A stretch of 64,000 nucleotides of DNA from Rickettsia typhi. Lineage in GTDB: Bacteria; Pseudomonadota; Alphaproteobacteria; Rickettsiales; Rickettsiaceae. Both the position numbers and the translations under genes were made by a program. Each line of letters starts with the position of its first letter. The stretch's first letter is position 1. Shown in pieces: positions 1 to 8,831 of the stretch. The stretch spans positions 1-64,000 of the forward strand of contig CAMCMD010000006.1 in assembly GCA_945875975.1 (NCBI GenBank), read 5' to 3'. The notes under the pieces are model-generated. The model saw only the letters and a list, made by a program, of their open reading frames with translations, ran no database searches and was not told the DNA's origin.

Positions 1-1500
1 GTTGCGCATAATCTTGACCAACTGGACAAAGCTAGTTTTCCTGGGCAGCTACTAACTGGCGTGGACCCAAGCCTCGCTAAAAACACGGTAACAGCAGTGA
101 CTGGTTTAGTCAGTGTGGTATTAAAAGAAACCTCAAATGAACAGATCAATAGTTTAGTTGCCAGTGGACAAAGCCTGCTAACTGCATCACAGGAAGAAGC
201 CCCTGCATTAGTTCAAGGACTAGTTAGTCAGGGAATGGCAATTCTAGGTAATACTAAGATAGCGGCGTCTCTCCAGAATGTTGGTACAATTTTAGAAGAG
301 TCGAATACTGATATTGCTAAAATAGCAGTTAATGCCGTGGAAAATACTATGCTCAAAGGAGTCGTTACTGAAGAACAAATCAATGACGTTGTACCGATAG
401 CAACAAAGGTAGTAGGGGCAAGTATCCAAGATATTACTACTATTGTTACTAAATCTCAGGAATTGGTGGCGAATTTAGATAAAACTACTGAAGGACTAAC
501 AGCTCAACAAGTTGGTTCCTTTGGTATGATAATAGACAGCCTGAATAATATTGTTACTAAACCAGGAATTAGTCAGACTTTATCTAAGGATTTGCCAGCA
601 TTTTTAGAAAAAAATAGAGATAGCATTCCTACAATCGCCCTTGATCTTGTAAAGAAGTCTCCGGGTTTAGCAGCTCAAACAAAAGAGCTTGGAGTTTCTG
701 ATGATTTAATTAAGGATGTAGCAAAACTTGGCGTTGATATATTAATTGATGCAGCACCCATGGTTGATAAACTTGCTCAGGCAACGCTAAAAGAAAAAGA
801 TCAACTTGTTACTATAATTTCTGATATAAGAGATTTAGCAAATGCTCCAGAAGAAAACCAAAAAAAAGCTGTGCTAAAAGTTGTTTCAAACATTATAGGC
901 TTAAAAGAAAGTAGCCCAGATCTGAAAGATATTTTTGATAAAGAGTTGCCAGTGTTATTAGAGAAAAATCAGGAACAATTGGCAAAAGTAATTGATGTAG
1001 TAATACATACTAAGGTAGGACCGGGGTTAAAGCTCAAGACAGAAAAAATTATTAAAATAGTTGCAGATAATTTGCCGGCTGTAACTGAGCTTGCAGATCT
1101 TTATAGTAAAGGTAAGTATGCAGCAATGTTCCCCAAAATTGTAAAATTAGCTTTTAAGAAAGATGTTTTATCAACAGCTATAGGTACTTTGTCTAGGATT
1201 AGAAAACATGAAGCACAAAAGAAAAAAGAGGTGGTAGAAGATGTTATTGGTGAAACGATACAAAAAGATGTAGACAAGGAATCATCTGTAACTTCTTCTC
1301 CACAAAAGGTTACTTCTAGGGGGAGTACTAAAACTAGCAAACAAATGGATACTATTCCAGAGCCTGAGGGAAGTGACCTTGAACGTCTTGAACATATCAG
1401 AAAAAAAATGGATAAGCACATTGGCCCATCACACCAAACGCGTCCTGTAATTTCAAGTACTAAACACAAAAAATTGACATCAAAGGAGAAGGTGAAATAG
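1..1500 (+). CDS. Large alpha-helical repeat protein, 5' end cut by window edge
   Basis: The frame is open from base 1 to the TAG at 1498-1500, so the gene starts outside the window; the GTG at 61 is only an internal candidate. I do not recognise the family. The protein is almost wholly helical, rich in V, I, L, K, D and E, with no Cys. It contains imprecise repeats: a block LPAFLEKN followed by a PGL motif and an IKDVAKL-type helix (about bases 590-790) recurs as LPVLLEKN, PGLKLKT and IKIVADN (about 950-1130), roughly 118 residues apart. The last 100 residues are different: low complexity, rich in K, S and T, probably disordered, ending in a Lys-rich tail. No membrane segment is visible in the part seen. 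It converges on polA with a 24-base gap. A rickettsial surface or effector-like protein is possible but unproven. Confidence 0.75.
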   Translation, partial: VAHNLDQLDKASFPGQLLTGVDPSLAKNTVTAVTGLVSVVLKETSNEQINSLVASGQSLLTASQEEAPALVQGLVSQGMAILGNTKIAASLQNVGTILEESNTDIAKIAVNAVENTMLKGVVTEEQINDVVPIATKVVGASIQDITTIVTKSQELVANLDKTTEGLTAQQVGSFGMIIDSLNNIVTKPGISQTLSKDLPAFLEKNRDSIPTIALDLVKKSPGLAAQTKELGVSDDLIKDVAKLGVDILIDAAPMVDKLAQATLKEKDQLVTIISDIRDLANAPEENQKKAVLKVVSNIIGLKESSPDLKDIFDKELPVLLEKNQEQLAKVIDVVIHTKVGPGLKLKTEKIIKIVADNLPAVTELADLYSKGKYAAMFPKIVKLAFKKDVLSTAIGTLSRIRKHEAQKKKEVVEDVIGETIQKDVDKESSVTSSPQKVTSRGSTKTSKQMDTIPEPEGSDLERLEHIRKKMDKHIGPSHQTRPVISSTKHKKLTSKEKVK

Positions 1501-1524
1501 AAGAGCGTGGGTCAAAAAATTATA

Positions 1525-4179
1525 TTACAGCTCTTGCCAATTAGATCCAAAACTAACTGTGGTATCTATTGCAACATCTAGTAAATAAGCATTCTGCATA
1601 GTTGATTTAATGATTGTCATAGCAGATTCCACTTCAGCTAATGGGGATTCAAAAATTAATTCATCATGTATCTGGAGTATCATTTTGGTTTTCATATTGT
1701 TGGCGGATAGTCGTTTATCTAGCACTATCATTGCCACTTTTACAATATCAGAAGCTAAGCTCTGCATAGGTGCGTTAATCGCCGCACGCTCGCTAAAAGA
1801 TCTAAGAGTATGATCTTTGCTGTTAATATTAGGAAGAAAACATTTGCGCCCCAGTAAATTTGAGACGAAGCCATGCTCTTTTGCAAATTCAATAGTTTCA
1901 CTCATGTATTGTTGAATGCCTGGATATTCTTTAAAGTATCTTTCAATGTAAGTAGCTGCGTCTTTTCTAGATATATTGAGCTGCCGTGCTAGGCCAAAGG
2001 CACTAATTCCATAAATAATGCCAAAATTAATTGCTTTTGCTTTGCGTCGCACCTCTGGCTCCATAGCTTCAATCAGTGTATCAAAAATCTGGCTGGCTGT
2101 TTGGGCATGAATATCTCTATTTTCTGCAAAGGCCTGCTTAAGCTGTTCAATATTTGCTACGTGAGAAAGGATACGAAGTTCTAGTTGAGAATAATCAGCT
2201 GAAATTAACTTCATTCCAGGTGAGGCAACAAATGCGGCTCTGATTTTATTTCCTTCTTCTGTTCTGATAGGGATGTTTTGCACATTTGGATTTATTGAAC
2301 TTAACCTCCCAGTAGTAGTGGCACATTGTAAGAAAGTTGTATGAATTCGACTGGTGGTTTTATCAATTTGCTTTGGCAATGTATCGGTATATGTATTTTT
2401 TAGCTTACAGAGGTGTCTATAGTCTAGAAGTAGCTCAGCCACTTCATAACCTTCTATATTAAGTTTCTCAAGGATGTCAACATTGGTTGAGTATGATTTA
2501 GATTTTCCAGAAACCTTACCGAACGGCAATTTCATTTCGTCAAACAAAATAAGTCCAAGCTGTTTGGGAGAAGAAATATTGAATTCTTTGCCAGCAAGGG
2601 AATAAATCTTTTTTTCTATAGTTTGTATTTTTTCTGCAAGCTCCATGGATAGGCTGTGTAAATACTGAACATCTACTTTAACACCTATTTTCTCCATATC
2701 ATGTAAGATATAACACAGAGGTAAGTCAATTGAATCATACAGATGCAAGGCTTTATTTACAACAAGTTTGCTGGTCAAGTTATTGTAACAGTCAATGAAG
2801 TGGGCGGCGTAGTACGTGTTTTCAGTTGGGCGAGAGCCAGAATATATTTCTATAACATCCAATAGTTCATGAGCTTTATTCCCGGCGTTTAGGACATAAT
2901 CCATGAGCATTAAATCGTCGAATGATGCTAAAGTTTTAACTAAAGATGGATCGACTAGTTGCAATAGAGACTTTAAGTTATAGGTAATTTTCTTAATAGC
3001 CTTATTTGAAAACAGAGAATGTATTTTCTGTTTAATTTCATTATCTTCTAATTTACTACTTGAGTAAGAAAATAAATCATGTAAGTCATGTTGGTCTTGA
3101 TAATTAACATTATATAAATCACCGCCTACGGTTAAAATCAAATTATGTTTTGAATCATGAATTCTATAAAAAATTGCAACTACTCCAAGTTTTTGTGTTT
3201 CAATAAGTAATGGTTCAAGTTGCTGAGGTTGCTCTATCTTTATTACTTTTAAAGTGTTTTTTTTCTCAGCCAAAATTGGATCAATTAATGTAGAATTTTC
3301 TATTTTAAGATGGAAAAGATTTTCTATCCTCTTATGTAGGGATTTAAAGCCATATTCATTTAAGAAATTTGATATTTGCTTGCCACTAGGAGAGTTCCAA
3401 TGAAAATTATCTAAATCTTGTTCAATCTCAACATTTTGATTTAAACCAACTAATAGCCAAGAGAGTTTAGCATTTTCTAGATTATCCTTTAATAGATTTT
3501 GCCATCTAGGGTTCTTAATAAGATCAATAGAATTTATGATTCCATCCAGAGTGCCATATTCGTTAATTAACTGCGCAGCAGTTTTAGGGCCAATACCAGC
3601 AACCCCAGGAATATTATCAGATTTGTCTCCTATTAGAGCCTGAACTTCTCTTACTTTTAGCGCTCCGACACCAAATTTAGCTATAATGTCTTCTTCAGTG
3701 ATATATTTAGCTTTTACTGGATCATACATTTTCACGAACCCATCGACTAACTGCATTAAGTCTTTGTCTGAAGAAATAATTATTGCTTCTCGCCCTGTAG
3801 AAGATGCTTTAGTAGCGAGTGTCGCTATAATGTCATCCGCTTCAAATCCAGCTTTGGAAAGATGCTTGAAATTTAATGCATCAGCTACAGTTCTTACCAG
3901 GTTAAGTTGCGATACCAAATCTTCTGCTACAGAAGGTCTATTTGCTTTATAATCTTTATATATATCATGTCTAAAATTTTTGCTTTCATGATCAAGAACA
4001 ATAACAGCATGTTCTGGCTTAAAATCGTTGATCAATTTTATAAGCATCGAAGTAAACCCGTAGATAGCTCCAACCGGAGCCCCATTTGGGGATGATAGAG
4101 GGGGTTGGATATGATAAGCTCTGAAAATAAAGCCATAGCCATCTATTATAAGCAAGGGTTTATTTTTTACGCTACCCAT
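1525..4179 (-). CDS. polA: DNA polymerase I with inactive proofreading domain
   Basis: 884 residues, close to full family length. The N-terminal 5'-3' exonuclease (about residues 1-290) is well kept, with DGYGFIFRAYH at the start and the EADDIIAT and GDKSDNIPG motifs. The polymerase domain carries motif A (SADYSQLELRIL, about residue 660), motif B (RRKAKAINFGIIYG, about 715) and motif C (QIHDELIFE, about 838), so gap filling and Okazaki processing should work. The middle 3'-5' exonuclease domain is degenerate: the DxE of ExoI is replaced in VVAIFYRIHD, the Asp after NLK in ExoII is gone (YNLKSLL), and no YxxxD ExoIII motif is seen. This is the last gene of a minus-strand group after the GlmU-like gene, with one base between them. 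Confidence 0.97.
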   Translation of the reverse strand: MGSVKNKPLLIIDGYGFIFRAYHIQPPLSSPNGAPVGAIYGFTSMLIKLINDFKPEHAVIVLDHESKNFRHDIYKDYKANRPSVAEDLVSQLNLVRTVADALNFKHLSKAGFEADDIIATLATKASSTGREAIIISSDKDLMQLVDGFVKMYDPVKAKYITEEDIIAKFGVGALKVREVQALIGDKSDNIPGVAGIGPKTAAQLINEYGTLDGIINSIDLIKNPRWQNLLKDNLENAKLSWLLVGLNQNVEIEQDLDNFHWNSPSGKQISNFLNEYGFKSLHKRIENLFHLKIENSTLIDPILAEKKNTLKVIKIEQPQQLEPLLIETQKLGVVAIFYRIHDSKHNLILTVGGDLYNVNYQDQHDLHDLFSYSSSKLEDNEIKQKIHSLFSNKAIKKITYNLKSLLQLVDPSLVKTLASFDDLMLMDYVLNAGNKAHELLDVIEIYSGSRPTENTYYAAHFIDCYNNLTSKLVVNKALHLYDSIDLPLCYILHDMEKIGVKVDVQYLHSLSMELAEKIQTIEKKIYSLAGKEFNISSPKQLGLILFDEMKLPFGKVSGKSKSYSTNVDILEKLNIEGYEVAELLLDYRHLCKLKNTYTDTLPKQIDKTTSRIHTTFLQCATTTGRLSSINPNVQNIPIRTEEGNKIRAAFVASPGMKLISADYSQLELRILSHVANIEQLKQAFAENRDIHAQTASQIFDTLIEAMEPEVRRKAKAINFGIIYGISAFGLARQLNISRKDAATYIERYFKEYPGIQQYMSETIEFAKEHGFVSNLLGRKCFLPNINSKDHTLRSFSERAAINAPMQSLASDIVKVAMIVLDKRLSANNMKTKMILQIHDELIFESPLAEVESAMTIIKSTMQNAYLLDVAIDTTVSFGSNWQEL

Positions 4180-4180
4180 A

Positions 4181-4906
4181 TTATTTTTGTTTAATTATTG
4201 AATTTGCACTTTCTAGTTCGCTTTGCGTATTTACTCCAATCACTAATTCATGATCTGTTGACTTATAGTAAGATACTTTTTCACCGGCCAAAGCGCATAT
4301 TTCAATAATATTAGTTAAAAATAGTTCTTTGCCAATATTGTTAGGCTCAGATACAATGCACCTATCTATGTATTTTGCGAGTATTCCAGGAGCAAAAGCC
4401 ATAATCCCGGAATTACAAAGAGTTACTTTCTGCTCTTCTGGCGAAGCAAATCTTGATTCAACAATTTTTTGAAAATTACCTGCTGAGTCTAAGATAATGC
4501 GTCCGTATTGATTTGTTTTTTCATACTCAAAAGCTAATGTTACTACTTGCGAGTTGGTTTTATCAAGATGATCAAATAACCCTCTAATAATATCTGGTGT
4601 TATTAATGGATTATCTCCATAGATAACGCCAATATTACCTTCATTATTAAACAAATTTTTTGCTACAAATACGGCGTGCGCCGTTCCCAGCTGCTCTGTT
4701 TGATTAACAAGTTTACAGTGATTGCTAAACATGTGCAAATATGGATCTAGATGTTTTGAGTATACTAAAACCAGGTCATTCGCAACTTGAGCACAGTTAA
4801 GTATAACTCGCTCAAGCATAGGGATTCCACCAACTTTGTGCATTACCTTCGGCAAGGAGGAATTCATTCTACTTCCTTTACCTGCAGCTAATATAATTAT
4901 TTGCAT
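4181..4906 (-). CDS. GlmU-type uridyltransferase, N-terminal domain only
   Basis: 241 residues matching the pyrophosphorylase half of GlmU, which makes UDP-GlcNAc from GlcNAc-1-phosphate and UTP for peptidoglycan and lipid A. Visible motifs are LAAGKGSRM with the following LPKVMHKVGG (nucleotide binding), EQLGTAHAV, and YGDNPLI (metal-binding Asp). The protein ends just after the uridyltransferase fold; the left-handed beta-helix acetyltransferase half (over 200 residues of hexapeptide repeats in E. coli GlmU) is absent and the downstream DNA is polA, so this is not a frameshift within the window. The acetylation of glucosamine-1-phosphate must therefore come from elsewhere or from a host-derived precursor. 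It sits between yebC and polA on the minus strand. Confidence 0.9.
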   Translation of the reverse strand: MQIIILAAGKGSRMNSSLPKVMHKVGGIPMLERVILNCAQVANDLVLVYSKHLDPYLHMFSNHCKLVNQTEQLGTAHAVFVAKNLFNNEGNIGVIYGDNPLITPDIIRGLFDHLDKTNSQVVTLAFEYEKTNQYGRIILDSAGNFQKIVESRFASPEEQKVTLCNSGIMAFAPGILAKYIDRCIVSEPNNIGKELFLTNIIEICALAGEKVSYYKSTDHELVIGVNTQSELESANSIIKQK

Positions 4907-4916
4907 TTATTTAACT

Positions 4917-5669
4917 TCAATTTGATAGTTTGTTAAAAACTTCTTCTGAAAATTCGTAATTTCCAAATACCTTCTGTACGTCGTCACTTTCTTCTAAAGC
5001 ATCTATAAGTTTCAGCAATTTTGTAGCCTTTTCTTCGTCATCAATCGTAATAATATTTTGTGGTCTCCAACCGAGTTCAGACTCAATAGGGTCACCATAG
5101 TTTTTTGTCAAAAACTCAAGACAATCTGAGAATGATTCAATATCGGTGTAAATAATATGTTCGGTTTCAGTGGACTCAACATCCATAGCACCAGCTTCAA
5201 TAGCTGATTCTACAATATCATCATTTGAGGCAACAGTTTTTGCAAACTCTATTCTACCAACTCTATCAAACATAAAGCTAACGCTACCATTTTCAGCTAG
5301 ATGGCCACCATATTTAGTAAAAGTGCTCCGAACTTCTGCAACTGTTCTATTCTTATTGTCAGTAAGGGTTTCTACAATAATTGCAATGCCACCCGTCATG
5401 AATCCTTCGTATCTATTTTCACTGTAATTATCTAGATCGCTTGGGTCGGATGCTTGTACTAAGGCTCGATCAATTCTCTCTCTTGGAAGGTTTTGGCTTC
5501 TAGCGGCAGAGATGCTATTTCTTAATCTAGGATTAGCGCTTGTATCTACTCCGCCAATTTTCGCCGCCGTAATTATTTCTCTAACTAATTTAGTAAATAG
5601 TTTTGCTCTTTTTTTATCTTGGGCGCCTTTGCGGTGTTGAATATTTTTAAATTTTGAATGTCCGGCCAT
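4917..5669 (-). CDS. yebC: YebC/PmpR family protein
   Basis: 250 residues, the usual length. It opens with the family signature [18 protein letters not shown], followed by [13 protein letters not shown] and the PRLRNSI and LPRERIDRA stretches; the acidic middle and C-terminal domains are present. YebC-family proteins have been described as DNA-binding regulators and, more recently, as factors that help ribosomes over difficult peptide bonds; which role applies here cannot be read from sequence. It is the first gene of the yebC-glmU-polA minus-strand group, with a 10-base gap to the next start. The ATG at 5669 is fixed by the conserved N-terminus. Confidence 0.96.
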   Translation of the reverse strand: MAGHSKFKNIQHRKGAQDKKRAKLFTKLVREIITAAKIGGVDTSANPRLRNSISAARSQNLPRERIDRALVQASDPSDLDNYSENRYEGFMTGGIAIIVETLTDNKNRTVAEVRSTFTKYGGHLAENGSVSFMFDRVGRIEFAKTVASNDDIVESAIEAGAMDVESTETEHIIYTDIESFSDCLEFLTKNYGDPIESELGWRPQNIITIDDEEKATKLLKLIDALEESDDVQKVFGNYEFSEEVFNKLSN

Positions 5670-5752
5670 ATTTTAGCTATGATCTTAAATTATACTGATG
5701 TTATTTTAAAGAATTGTCCAAAGAAGGCAAGCGATAATATGTTCTTCTAATT

Positions 5753-5830
5753 GTTACTCGTCACTCGTCTATTATCTATAGGCTTCGCTCTTCGTGCCTT
5801 GCACCAAGTAGCATTAAATTGACTATAGTG
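5753..5830. repeat. Dispersed intergenic repeat, copy A
   Basis: A stretch reading CTCGTCACTCG, then TATTATCTATAGGCTTCGC, then a TCGTGCC-type segment. It matches a second copy at 55331-55406 almost base for base over its first 40 bases, and the AATAGGCTTCG core recurs at 43000-43020. It lies in the 280-base gap between yebC and the frameshifted ORF at 5950. A 73-codon reading frame on the minus strand crosses it but has no supporting features. It is probably a member of a rickettsial small-repeat family. Confidence 0.7.
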
Positions 5831-5949
5831 AACATCTCTTATTTTTAGAAAAATATTTCTTATTATTAATCTTTCTTTATTATATTTAGGAGCCTCTCTA
5901 ATTTTAAATTGGGGGCTTATTATGTATAACAAATAAATAGGAGGAAATA

Positions 5950-6568
5950 ATGCCAAATTATAACACAACGAGTATATGAGCCAGATGACTTGATAAAAGA
6001 AATAGGTAAATTAAAAAGAGGCTTTAAGTATTTTATCGATGGAAAAGATATATACTCTGTTGCTATCACTCGTTTACTTGAGAGGGTGATGTATGAGAAA
6101 ATGAAATCTTCAGATATTAAAGGAGGGGTCACTATATCGGAAAATCTGGATATAATAAAAAAATATGTCCATAAGCATGGGTATGCGGATGGAATCACAA
6201 AAATATTAGCCAAGTGCTCTGAGAATACTATACATGAAGAGGTAAAAAAAGAAGCCACAGAAGCGACCGGAGCTTATAATAAATATAAAGATAATTTCTT
6301 TAAACTTTTCCTAGTTTCAAAGCACGGACTACAAAACTCTGACCCCATCGGTCTACCTAAATATTGTTCAGAGGAAATCGAAAAGTATGTAGCATATGAA
6401 TATTTTTTAGGCAAGATGGGCTCGAAAGCAAAAGGCGGCATACTATTCGATGGGCAGTACGCAAAATCATTCTGGATTACAGGCTATTCCAACGATAGTA
6501 CAATACCATACAATACAGAAGTAACGGGAGATTTGCTACCAGAAAAATTCTTAATGGATATAGAGTAA
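5950..6568 (+). pseudogene. Unknown protein gene with apparent +1 frameshift after the start
   Basis: An excellent ribosome site (AGGAGG, 7 bases before) precedes ATG 5950, but that frame stops after nine codons at TGA 5977-5979. The long frame beside it is open from 5951 to the TAA at 6566-6568 with no ATG before a TTG at 5990. Removing one base between about 5953 and 5978 would join the two into a protein of about 205 residues starting MPNYNTTS and continuing YEPDDLIKEIGK. Read from TTG 5990 the product is 192 residues. No family is recognised; it is hydrophilic, probably helical, rich in Lys, Glu and Tyr, with no signal peptide or membrane segment. Either it is a fresh pseudogene, a sequencing error, or it starts at a weakly supported TTG. 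Confidence 0.6.
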
Positions 6569-6640
6569 AGTGTTCTGAAGTCCTGGCGAAGAGAGATTTA
6601 TAACCTCCACGTCAGGCCATGAGTGTTGCAAATTCTATAA

Positions 6641-6686
6641 TACAAGCTTTAAACTAAAAATATCTTTATAGTATTAAAAGCTTGTA
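6641..6686. other. Perfect 10-bp inverted repeat
   Basis: TACAAGCTTT at 6641-6650 is mirrored exactly by AAAGCTTGTA at 6677-6686 with an AT-rich 26-base loop. It lies in the 325-base gap between the frameshifted ORF and glnP; apart from this repeat and the promoter candidate at 6703-6741 I see nothing else in that gap. There is no T-run after the second arm, so it is not a standard intrinsic terminator on the plus strand; it could be an operator, an RNA-end stabilising hairpin or chance. Confidence 0.5.
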
Positions 6687-6702
6687 AAAATGCAGTAATT
6701 TA

Positions 6703-6741
6703 TTGACGTTTTGTTGAGACGAGTCTATTTTGATGTATAGT
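6703..6741 (+). promoter_or_regulatory. Candidate sigma-70 promoter for the amino acid importer
   Basis: Two overlapping readings are possible. TTGACG (6703-6708) with 17 bases to TATTTT (6726-6731), or TTGAGA (6714-6719) with 16 bases to TATAGT (6736-6741). Either would start RNA about 140-160 bases before the permease ATG at 6894. The inverted repeat at 6641-6686 ends just upstream. Confidence 0.45.
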
Positions 6742-6893
6742 GAAACGATAATATCAAGAAGTTAAAGATATTGTTTGATAAGTGTGGCAAGGTAATAAAT
6801 TACATTCATTCCACCTCCAAAGGAGAAACAAAGTTGGCTTGTTTCAGTAAAATAACTATTTGATTTGTATGATTAGAGAGCAGTGCACCAGTA

Positions 6894-7547
6894 ATGTATG
6901 ATGACCTAGTAGCGTTTTTGCCGCATCTATATTTTATTCTAAAAGGTGTCACTGTTACGTTGAAGTATAGTGTGATTTCGGTATTTTTAGGGCTTATTAT
7001 CGGTACGATCTTAGCATTTTTAAAAGTAATTGACCTAAAAATCCTAAGATTAGCCGCTCATGCGTATACTTCTATATTCAGAGGTACACCACTTCTTATT
7101 CAGTTAACGATAATATACTTTGGATTACCTGGCCTTATTGGTCTTAAACTAAGTGTTTTTGCAGCAGGGGTAATTGCTTTTTCATTGAATTCAGGGGCGT
7201 ATGTTTCAGAAATAATCAGAGCTGGAATTGAATCTGTTGATAGAGGCCAAGTTGAAGCAGCAAAAGCGCTGGGCGTTTCTCCGGTCTTACGGATGAAGGA
7301 CATAATATTACCGCAAGCATTTAGAAGTATTTTGCCTGCCTTAGTAAACGAACTCATCAATTTGGTAAAAGAATCATGTCTGATATCAGTTATTGGAGAA
7401 ATGGACTTGATGAGAAGAGCCCAAGTTGTATCAGCAGAAACTTATACCTTTTTTACTCCGATGTTAACAGCAGCTGCGGCTTATTACGTGATGGTGTTGA
7501 TTATCAGTAGCTTTGCTTTGCTTTTAGAAAAAAGGCTTGCTCTATGA
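6894..7547 (+). CDS. glnP: Polar amino acid ABC transporter permease (GlnP type)
   Basis: 217 residues with about five membrane helices, the size of His/Glu/Gln/Arg/opine permeases. The N-terminal HLYFILKGVTVTLKYS signature of the family and the cytoplasmic EAA loop (QVEAAKALGVSPVLRMKDIILPQA) are clear. It forms the inner-membrane channel with the ATPase that starts inside its stop codon (ATGA overlap). The partner solute-binding protein is not in this window. Substrate (glutamine or another polar amino acid) is inferred from the family only. Confidence 0.93.
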   Translation: MYDDLVAFLPHLYFILKGVTVTLKYSVISVFLGLIIGTILAFLKVIDLKILRLAAHAYTSIFRGTPLLIQLTIIYFGLPGLIGLKLSVFAAGVIAFSLNSGAYVSEIIRAGIESVDRGQVEAAKALGVSPVLRMKDIILPQAFRSILPALVNELINLVKESCLISVIGEMDLMRRAQVVSAETYTFFTPMLTAAAAYYVMVLIISSFALLLEKRLAL

Positions 7548-8266
7548 TAGTGCTAGAAAAAGTTACTAAGAAATTCATTGATAATACTGCAATCAAAAAT
7601 ATCAATCTAACGTTTGATAAACGAGAAACTACAGTTATTATCGGTCCATCTGGTAGTGGTAAATCTACATTACTTCGCTGTATCAATAATCTTGAAAACC
7701 CGACTAGTGGCACTGTTACAATTAATAGCAAAAAACTTACTAGAAGGAATAGGAGTAAGTTGTGTTTTAAAATTGGTATGGTCTTTCAGCAATTTAATTT
7801 ATTCCCACATATGTCGATCCTAGAAAACTTGACATATGGGCCATTAAATGTACTGCATACTAGTAAAATTGAAACTCAAGAAAAGGCTAGAAAGTTACTT
7901 GACAGATTTGGTGTTCTAGAGAAAGCAGATGTATCTCCACTAAAGCTATCAGGTGGACAGAAACAACGAGCAGCTATTTGTAGAGCTTTAATGATGGATC
8001 CAGAAACAATGCTCTTTGATGAACCAACTTCTGCTCTAGACCCTGAAATTGTGAAGGATATTATTGAAATAATCAATGATTTAAAGCAACATATGCAGAT
8101 GATAGTAATTACTCACCATATAAAATTTGCTAAGATTATCGCAGACAGAATTATTTTTATGGATAAAGGATTAGTTCTGGCTGATCAACCAGCTGATGAG
8201 TTTTTTACTAAACCAGCTTCACACCGTGCAAAATTATTCTTAGCTAACGTTGGCGACCTAATGTAA
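7544..8266 (+). CDS. glnQ: Polar amino acid ABC transporter ATPase (GlnQ type)
   Basis: 240 residues, standard length. Walker A is GPSGSGKST, the Q-loop FQQFNLFPH is typical of amino acid importers, the signature is LSGGQKQRAAICRAL, Walker B is MLFDEPTSALD and the switch is ITHH. It overlaps the permease gene by four bases, so the two are almost certainly co-translated. It drives uptake of a polar amino acid from the host cytoplasm. Confidence 0.95.
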   Translation: MIVLEKVTKKFIDNTAIKNINLTFDKRETTVIIGPSGSGKSTLLRCINNLENPTSGTVTINSKKLTRRNRSKLCFKIGMVFQQFNLFPHMSILENLTYGPLNVLHTSKIETQEKARKLLDRFGVLEKADVSPLKLSGGQKQRAAICRALMMDPETMLFDEPTSALDPEIVKDIIEIINDLKQHMQMIVITHHIKFAKIIADRIIFMDKGLVLADQPADEFFTKPASHRAKLFLANVGDLM

Positions 8267-8379
8267 TTTTTTACAAAAAAAATACTTTTTCTAAGCTTCT
8301 CATAAAATTCTTTCGTCTGCTTGGAATAACTACTATAGTTATAGTTGGTTATGTATTCTTCAAGTAGAGGTAGAAAAAT

Positions 8380-8810
8380 ATGCAAAATCATTTTGGTTAT
8401 AAACTAGTTGCGGTTTTAGACATGAATACGTTGAAGCTTTTTAAAGCGGAGGGTTTAAAAATCACAGAAGGGGTTGGGAAATTCCAGCTTCATGAGAATG
8501 AAGAACGTAATGTTGAAAGACACGAAAGCTTGAGAATCAACAGATCTGGCTTATCTGCATTTCATGATCCTCATACTTCTAAAAAGGATATTGATTTGAA
8601 TGACTCATCAAGAGCGGCAATCGATCATATTAATCAGGTTTTTGTAAGTGACTCATCTTATAAAGAGTTGTACATTATTGCGAGCTCAAAACTACTTGGG
8701 CACATGAGGCAAATGATAAATGGCAACTTAAAAAATTAGTCACCAAAGAAGTAAATAAAGACCTCATTAACCACAGTATTAAAGATATTGAGAAAGCAAT
8801 ATTTGCTTGA
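8380..8810 (+). pseudogene. Host-attachment family protein, interrupted by a -1 frameshift in an A-run
   Basis: Resembles the bacterial host-attachment protein family: an N-terminal VAVLDMNTLKLFKAEG strand-turn-strand, a central FHDPHTSKK motif, and YIIASSKLLGHMRQ. The frame from ATG 8380 ends early at TAG 8737-8739 (119 residues). The family's conserved C-terminus (VTKEVNKDL...) is present one frame back, open to TGA 8808-8810. The switch point is a six-A run at 8730-8735 within TTAAAAAAT; reading in codons it is A AAA AAT, so it could slip by -1. Corrected length is about 143 residues. Either a recent indel, an assembly error or programmed slippage. The fadB-like gene begins 21 bases downstream. 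Confidence 0.7.
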
Positions 8811-8831
8811 ATATATATAAGTAGGTAGAAT

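Noticed and set aside
5747..5968. 73-codon minus-strand frame
   Set aside because: It runs through the dispersed repeat, has no ribosome site and no recognisable protein features.
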